Shown piece after piece: positions 60,355-64,000 of a stretch of DNA of 64,000 bases. The notes below the pieces were generated by a model, which saw nothing but the letters and a program-made list of their open reading frames with translations, was not told the DNA's origin and did not search any database. Made by a program: the position numbers and the translations under genes. The stretch's first letter is position 1. Each line of letters starts with the position of its first letter. The stretch is taken from contig CAJTVI010000004.1 of the NCBI GenBank assembly GCA_910579545.1, positions 22,148-86,147 on the forward strand. The letters run 5' to 3'. Origin of the DNA: an uncultured Oscillospiraceae bacterium (lineage in GTDB: Bacteria; Bacillota; Clostridia; Oscillospirales; Ruminococcaceae).

Positions 60355-60791
60355 ACCGGCTCATCGCCTCCTTTCGGATTTTCAGCCCCGGGGGTTTTGG
60401 CCGGTTCCGGCTTGTACATCCCCAGAAGCTGCATGGCAAAAATGGTCAGCCGCGGGAAAAACAGCGGGATCACCGCCGCGGGCCAGCTAAAGCAGGGCAG
60501 GGCCACCGCTACTGCCGCCACCAGCACGGTGGCGAGCATCCGGGTGCTGTACGAGAGCTGCAAGGCCGCCCGCCCGCGCTTTTCGTCGGTGGACGCGGCC
60601 AATTTTTGGATCGACAGCCCCAGCAAAAAAAAGTTGAGCACCGCAAACCCGCCGCCCAAAAGGGTGCCCCACAAAACCGTGAGGTCCCACCGGCTCAGCA
60701 GGCAGAATACCAGGTTCATCACGACCGAAAAGGCCAGGGTGCCAACCGCGATGTGGGCCGTTTCCCGCTTGGTTGCTTGTTGAACTTTCAT
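60351..60791 (-). CDS. atpI: ATP synthase I-like subunit (AtpI family)
   Basis: The 146-residue protein has four predicted membrane helices (about 14-32, 38-57, 78-100, 103-122), typical of ATP-synt_I proteins. This family helps assemble the c ring, notably in Na+-type enzymes. ATG 60791 (MKVQQATKRE) is chosen because the upstream in-frame part lies in atpZ. It follows atpZ by 13 bp and overlaps atpB by 4 nt. Confidence 0.8.
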   Translation of the reverse strand: MKVQQATKRETAHIAVGTLAFSVVMNLVFCLLSRWDLTVLWGTLLGGGFAVLNFFLLGLSIQKLAASTDEKRGRAALQLSYSTRMLATVLVAAVAVALPCFSWPAAVIPLFFPRLTIFAMQLLGMYKPEPAKTPGAENPKGGDEPV

Positions 60792-60804
60792 ACGCCCTCC
60801 CGGG

Positions 60805-61170
60805 TCAGTTGGTTTTGGGGCCGCCGTTGTCCGGGCCGGCCCTGTGCAGGCCGTCGGCTTGGCCGCCCTCCCGGCCGCCGTGCGGGCTTCCGCCGGGGCC
60901 GCGGCTGTTTGGGCCGCCGGCTGGGCCGCCCTCCGGCGGCCTGCGGCCGCTGCGCCGCAAAAACATCCGCATAAACTCGGCAAAGGTGCACGCCGAGGCC
61001 CCCAGCCCCAGCAGGATGGCCGCCAGCCATACCCAGGGCCCCAGCAAAAACCGCTCGGCCAGCCAGCCAGCCAAAAGCAGGCAGAGCACCGGCGGCACGG
61101 TGAGCGAAAGCCCTAACTGGGTAAGCCAGGTAAGGTTTTGCAGCGAGGCAAACCAGCCATCCTTTTTCAA
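60805..61170 (-). CDS. atpZ: AtpZ-like small membrane protein
   Basis: First gene of the atp operon. It has two membrane helices (LTQLGLSLTVPPVLCLLLAGWLA region, and WVWLAAILLGLGASACTFAEFM), typical of the AtpZ/AtpI (F0F1-ATPase gene 1) family, implicated in Fo assembly and perhaps Mg2+ or K+ handling. A 45-residue Gly/Pro/Arg tail is unusual. The start is uncertain. ATG 61197 lies only three or so bases after the predicted transcription start and has no ribosome site. TTG 61170 has AAAGGGGG eight bases upstream and gives the normal N-terminus, so it is preferred (121 residues). Confidence 0.72.
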   Translation of the reverse strand: MKKDGWFASLQNLTWLTQLGLSLTVPPVLCLLLAGWLAERFLLGPWVWLAAILLGLGASACTFAEFMRMFLRRSGRRPPEGGPAGGPNSRGPGGSPHGGREGGQADGLHRAGPDNGGPKTN

Positions 61171-61206
61171 AGCGGCCTGTCCCCCTTTTGGCGGCATTAC
61201 TTTATT

Positions 61207-61235
61207 AGTATAGCAATCTTGCCTTGCAAATGCAA
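61207..61235 (-). promoter_or_regulatory. SigmaA promoter of the atp operon
   Basis: On the minus strand TTGCAT and TATACT are 17 bp apart. The predicted transcript starts near 61200 and covers all ten atp genes to the terminator at 53298-53340. Confidence 0.85.
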
Positions 61236-61505
61236 TCCATAAAATGCCCAAACCGGGCGGGAAAAAGCCCTCGATCTGTTCTTTGCGCCGGCCGGCGGGG
61301 GCGGCTTTTTGCAGCGTTCGCTTTGCTGCCGGCAAAAACTATTTCTATGTGGAGCGGTTCCGCAAGAAAACAAAGCGGCCCCATGCCGCCGGCAGGGCAT
61401 CCGCACTTTCTGCCCTCCCTTTTGGCAGGCCTTGCGGGGGATATGAGCAGAGCATACCAGAAAAATGACTATTAGTCAATATTTAAAAACACATTTTTAC
61501 AAATT

Positions 61506-61534
61506 TTGCTTTCTGGGCGCTTTCGTGGTATCAT
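61506..61534 (+). promoter_or_regulatory. SigmaA-type promoter of the gtrB-like gene
   Basis: TTGCTT and TATCAT are 17 bp apart. The transcript would cross the 36-bp repeat tract before reaching the gene. The gap between the atp promoter and this one (61236-61505) shows no other feature. Confidence 0.7.
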
Positions 61535-61610
61535 AATAAAAAGCAAAACGCGCCGCACGGCGCAAACGCCCGCCGGGGGTTGCGCCCGGCCGGGACCGCG
61601 CAGCGCAAAG

Positions 61611-61848
61611 GCCCGCCGGCGCGTGAGCGCCCCAAAAGGCGCAGGCGCCCGCCGGCGCAGGAGCGCCCCAAAAGGCGCAAACGCCCGCCGGCGCAGGAGC
61701 GCCCCAAAAGGCGCAGGCGCCCGCCGGCGCGTGAGCGCCCCAAAAGACGCAAACGCCCGCCGGCGCAGGAGCGCCCCAAAAGACGCAAACGCCTGCCGGC
61801 GCAAGCGCGCCCCAAAAGGCGCAGGCGCCCGCCGGCGCAAGCGCGCCG
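61611..61848 (+). repeat. 36-bp tandem repeats (six units plus a partial)
   Basis: Units begin at 61611, 61647, 61683, 61719, 61755 and 61791, with a partial unit from 61827. The unit is gcccgccggcgc, then agga/gtga/aagc variants, gcgccccaaaag, and rcgcaaac or gcgcaggc. Remnants of the unit also precede 61611. There are no unique spacers. In frame with the downstream gene the tract would encode a 12-residue Arg/Pro/Lys repeat (RPKRRRRPPAQE). Confidence 0.92.
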
Positions 61849-61870
61849 CAGCACAAAGGAGGCAACACCC

Positions 61871-62833
61871 ATGCTCATCAGCCTGATCGTGCCCTGCTAC
61901 AACGAGGCCGAGGCCCTGCCCCTGTTTTACGCCGAGGCGGCCCGGGTAGCCGGCGAAATGCGGCAGAGCCACGGGGCGGACTTTGAGTTTATCTTTGTGG
62001 ACGACGGCTCAAAGGACGATACCCTCAAAACCGCCAAGGCCCTGCGCGAGAAGGACGGGCGGGTGCGCTATCTAAGCTTCAGCCGCAACTTTGGCAAGGA
62101 GGCGGCCATCTACGCCGGCCTGCGGGCCGCAAAAGGGGACTATGCCGCCCTGCTGGACGCCGACCTGCAGGACCCGCCCGCCCTGCTGCCCGAGATGCTG
62201 GACGCCCTGCTTTCGGGCGGGTACGACTGTGCCGCCACCCGCCGCACCACCCGCAAGGGGGAGCCGCCGCTGCGCAGCTTTTTTTCCCGCATGTTCTACC
62301 GGCTGATCCACAAGATGAGCGACACCGAGATCATGGACGGCGCGCGGGACTACCGGCTGATGACCCGCAAGATGGTGGACGCGGTGTTGAGCATGGGGGA
62401 ATACAACCGGTTCTCCAAGGGCATTTTTGGCTGGGTGGGCTTTCGCACCAAGTGGTTCGCCTATGAAAACATCGAGCGGGCGGCCGGCCAGACCAAGTGG
62501 AATTTCTGGAAGCTGTTCCGCTATTCCATCGAGGGCATCGTGGGCTTTTCCACCGCGCCGCTGGCCGCCGCCGCCCTGCTGGGGGTGCTGTTCTGCCTGT
62601 CCGCGCTGGTAATGATCGGGGTGATCGTTGTGCGCACCCTCGTGTTTGGCGACCCCACCAGCGGCTGGCCCAGCATGGTCTGCATCATCCTGCTCTGCAG
62701 CGGGGTGCAGCTGTTCTGCACCGGGGTGCTGGGCGAGTACCTGGCCAAGACCTACTTAGAGGTCAAGCGCCGGCCCCTCTACCTTGTAAGGGAGGACAGC
62801 GAGGCCCCCGACCCGCGCACCCCCCAGCCGTAG
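61871..62833 (+). CDS. Polyisoprenyl-phosphate glycosyltransferase (GtrB/DPM1-like GT2)
   Basis: The 320-residue product has a GT-A domain: LISLIVPCYNEAEALPLF, FVDDGSKDDT, SFSRNFGKEAAI and the metal site DADLQDPP. Two C-terminal membrane helices follow (about 225-290, GVQLFCTGVLGEYLAKTY). Such enzymes load undecaprenyl phosphate with glucose or a related sugar on the inner face, the donor for GT-C enzymes such as GtrII. ATG 61871 follows AAAGGAGG. An in-frame open extension through the repeat tract back to TTG 61580 exists but lacks a ribosome site. It is probably the donor supplier for the GtrII paralogues at 36-47 kb. Confidence 0.92.
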   Translation: MLISLIVPCYNEAEALPLFYAEAARVAGEMRQSHGADFEFIFVDDGSKDDTLKTAKALREKDGRVRYLSFSRNFGKEAAIYAGLRAAKGDYAALLDADLQDPPALLPEMLDALLSGGYDCAATRRTTRKGEPPLRSFFSRMFYRLIHKMSDTEIMDGARDYRLMTRKMVDAVLSMGEYNRFSKGIFGWVGFRTKWFAYENIERAAGQTKWNFWKLFRYSIEGIVGFSTAPLAAAALLGVLFCLSALVMIGVIVVRTLVFGDPTSGWPSMVCIILLCSGVQLFCTGVLGEYLAKTYLEVKRRPLYLVREDSEAPDPRTPQP

Positions 62834-62885
62834 CCCGCGCCCAAAAGGCCGCGCACCCCCCAGCCGTAGCCCATGCGCCAAAGGC
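62814..62885 (+). repeat. Two 36-bp direct repeats across the gtrB-like stop codon
   Basis: The block cgcgcaccccccagccgtag starts at 62814 and again at 62850, exactly 36 bp apart, each followed by a variant of gcgcc-caaaaggc. The first copy contains the stop codon. Period and the ccaaaaggc core recall the tract upstream of the gene. Confidence 0.75.
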
Positions 62886-63000
62886 CGCGCGCCCGGCGCG
62901 CCGCAAGGGCGGCGGCCGCAGCGCAAACCCCAAAGCCCGGCGGCGCAACCCCCAAAGCCCGGCGGCGCCCCGCCTGGCACCCACGAACCAAAAAAGCAAA

Positions 63001-63040
63001 AGAGCCAAAAGCGGTTTGCACCCGCCTTTGGCTCTTTTTT
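63001..63040. terminator. Bidirectional terminator between gtrB-like gene and etfA
   Basis: An imperfect 13-bp stem (63002-63014 with 63022-63034, one mismatch) with a T run on the plus side and an A run on the other, between convergent genes. Confidence 0.8.
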
Positions 63041-63125
63041 GCTGTGTTCTTTCAGCCCTTTGGCAGCCCTTTGGGCCGCGGCCCGGGTTTTGTGCGGGGC
63101 CGCTGCCGGCCGCGCTCACCGCGCC

Positions 63126-64000
63126 TTACCCGGCCTGCCGCTTTTTGATCTCCTCGATCATCACCGGAAGCACCTGCAAAGCGTCCCCCACAATGCCAAG
63201 GTCGGCCACCTCAAAGATGGGGGCGTCCTCGTCCTTGTTGATGGCCACCACGTATCCCGCGCCGGACATGCCCGAGACATGCTGGGTGGCCCCCGAAACG
63301 CCGCAGGCGATGTAGAGGGGCGGGGCCACGATCTTGCCGGACTGGCCCACCTGGTGCGCCCGGGAGATCCAGCCCGCCTCGATGGCCGGCCGGGTGGCGC
63401 CGGGCACCCCGCCCAGCAGCTCGGCCAGCTGCCGCACCAGCGCAAAGCCCTCGGCGCTGCCCATGCCGCGGCCGCCGGTCACGATCACCTTGGCCGCCTG
63501 CAGGTCCACCGACTCGGCGATCTCGCGCACCGCCTCGGCCACCTGCGCGCGCAGCGCCTGGGCCGGCGGCTCCACCAAAAACGGGGTCACCGGCCCGGCC
63601 GGGCCGGCCGCCGGCCGGCTGAAGGCGCCGGGCCGCACCGTAAACACCCAGGGCTGGGCCGCCAGGCAAAACTCCCCCAGCACGGTGCCGCCGTAAAGCG
63701 CCGCGGTGCAGTGCAGCCCGTCCTCCTTCGGCTCAAGGGCGGTCACGTCCTGTAAGCAGGCGGCGCCCAGCCGGGCGGCCAGCCGCGCGGTGAGCTCCCG
63801 CCCGGCCGCGCCGCCCCCCGCCAGCAGGGCGGCCGGGGCATACCGCTCCATGGCGGCCTGCAGCGCGCAGACCGCCGCGTCAAAGCATCCCTCGCCAAAG
63901 GCCGGGCCCTCCACGCTTAAAACCTCGTCCGCCAGCACGGCGGCCTTTTGGGCCGCGGCCGCGTTGTCGGCGCCGGCCAGCAGCGCCAGCATCCGGCCGC
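63126..64000 (-). CDS. etfA: Electron transfer flavoprotein alpha subunit, 5' end beyond the window
   Basis: EtfA with EtfB forms an FAD heterodimer passing electrons from acyl-CoA dehydrogenases; in anaerobes it is often part of a bifurcating Bcd-Etf complex. The visible 290 or so residues include the alpha/beta domain from LALLAGAD and the FAD-binding C-terminal domain: VTGGRGMGSAEGF, LAELLGGVPGATRPAIEAGW, QVGQSGKIVAPPLYIACGVSGATQH and AINKDEDAPIFEVADLGIVGD. The ATG at 63992 would remove the normal first 35 or so residues, so the gene most likely starts outside the window. No etfB or bcd is visible here. Confidence 0.95.
   Translation of the reverse strand, partial: GRMLALLAGADNAAAAQKAAVLADEVLSVEGPAFGEGCFDAAVCALQAAMERYAPAALLAGGGAAGRELTARLAARLGAACLQDVTALEPKEDGLHCTAALYGGTVLGEFCLAAQPWVFTVRPGAFSRPAAGPAGPVTPFLVEPPAQALRAQVAEAVREIAESVDLQAAKVIVTGGRGMGSAEGFALVRQLAELLGGVPGATRPAIEAGWISRAHQVGQSGKIVAPPLYIACGVSGATQHVSGMSGAGYVVAINKDEDAPIFEVADLGIVGDALQVLPVMIEEIKKRQAG

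Noticed and set aside
61611..61848. 36-bp repeats as a CRISPR array
   Set aside because: The repeats are directly tandem with no unique spacers between them and no cas genes are nearby.
61497..61868. Minus-strand repeat protein (Ala/Gly/Pro/Trp repeats) across the 36-bp tract
   Set aside because: It exists only because the repeat length is a multiple of three; there is no ribosome site, and it runs against the gtrB-like promoter.

Overview
The window is very GC-rich DNA from a flagellated, probably spore-forming, anaerobic member of the Clostridia. Its family is most likely Oscillospiraceae/Ruminococcaceae-like, but I cannot name a genus. The evidence is the Bacillus/Clostridium-type flgM-flgN-flgK-flgL-DUF6470-fliW-csrA order, spoVT with a sigmaG-like promoter, hrcA with a CIRCE operator, an EtfA subunit, and an F-type ATP synthase whose c subunit has a sodium-type, two-carboxylate signature. 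No rRNA, tRNA, CRISPR array, transposase or phage gene was seen.

Layout. (1) 0-11 kb: late flagellar genes on the minus strand in two units. FliT-like/fliD/fliS lies to the left and flgM to csrA to the right, with a plus-strand PilZ-like gene between them where many relatives carry flagellin. (2) 11.4-15.5 kb: a ParA ATPase, a ComFB-domain protein and a D,D-carboxypeptidase in one overlapping unit, then cheV. (3) 15.8-26.9 kb: an envelope-polymer region. It holds a GT2 glycosyltransferase, a broken sulfatase-like gene, an intact membrane sulfatase/LTA-synthase-like enzyme, a winged-helix/LicC-type cytidylyltransferase fusion, a small YIDPS-motif membrane protein, a signal peptidase I, a YidC-TagF fusion, a CmpB-like membrane protein and a GT-C glycosyltransferase. 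A 199-bp duplication of the cmpB-like 3' end lies next to the broken gene. (4) 26.9-36.4 kb: mostly housekeeping genes (trmB, alanyl-tRNA editing protein, solute-binding lipoprotein, malQ, mtnN, ychF, a NifX-like protein and two unknown small proteins).

(5) 36.4-46.8 kb: four GtrII-type membrane glycosyltransferase paralogues, three of them tandem. They are interleaved with an SGNH-hydrolase lipoprotein carrying two CCHC zinc knuckles and an MsbA-like ABC exporter. (6) 47-53 kb: spoVT, then hrcA-grpE-dnaK-dnaJ under a CIRCE-controlled promoter, with a dense run of hairpins between dnaK and dnaJ. (7) 53-61 kb: the complete atp operon atpZ-I-B-E-F-H-A-G-D-C on the minus strand. (8) 61.5-62.8 kb: a GtrB/DPM1-like polyisoprenyl-phosphate glycosyltransferase flanked on both sides by 36-bp tandem repeats. 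It is a plausible donor-making partner of the GtrII paralogues. (9) The right edge: the C-terminal part of etfA.

Intergenic DNA is rich in repeats. A 59-bp imperfect-hairpin element occurs three times (near 32.4, 35.8 and 47.9 kb), and GC palindromes recur near 0.1, 17, 24 and 51.7-52 kb. Several intergenic regions also contain good sigmaA-type promoters and intrinsic terminators. The strongest candidates for new biology are the YidC-TagF envelope locus with its operator-like inverted repeat, the GtrII array with its zinc-knuckle lipoprotein, the 59-bp element, and the 36-bp repeat tract in front of the gtrB-like gene.
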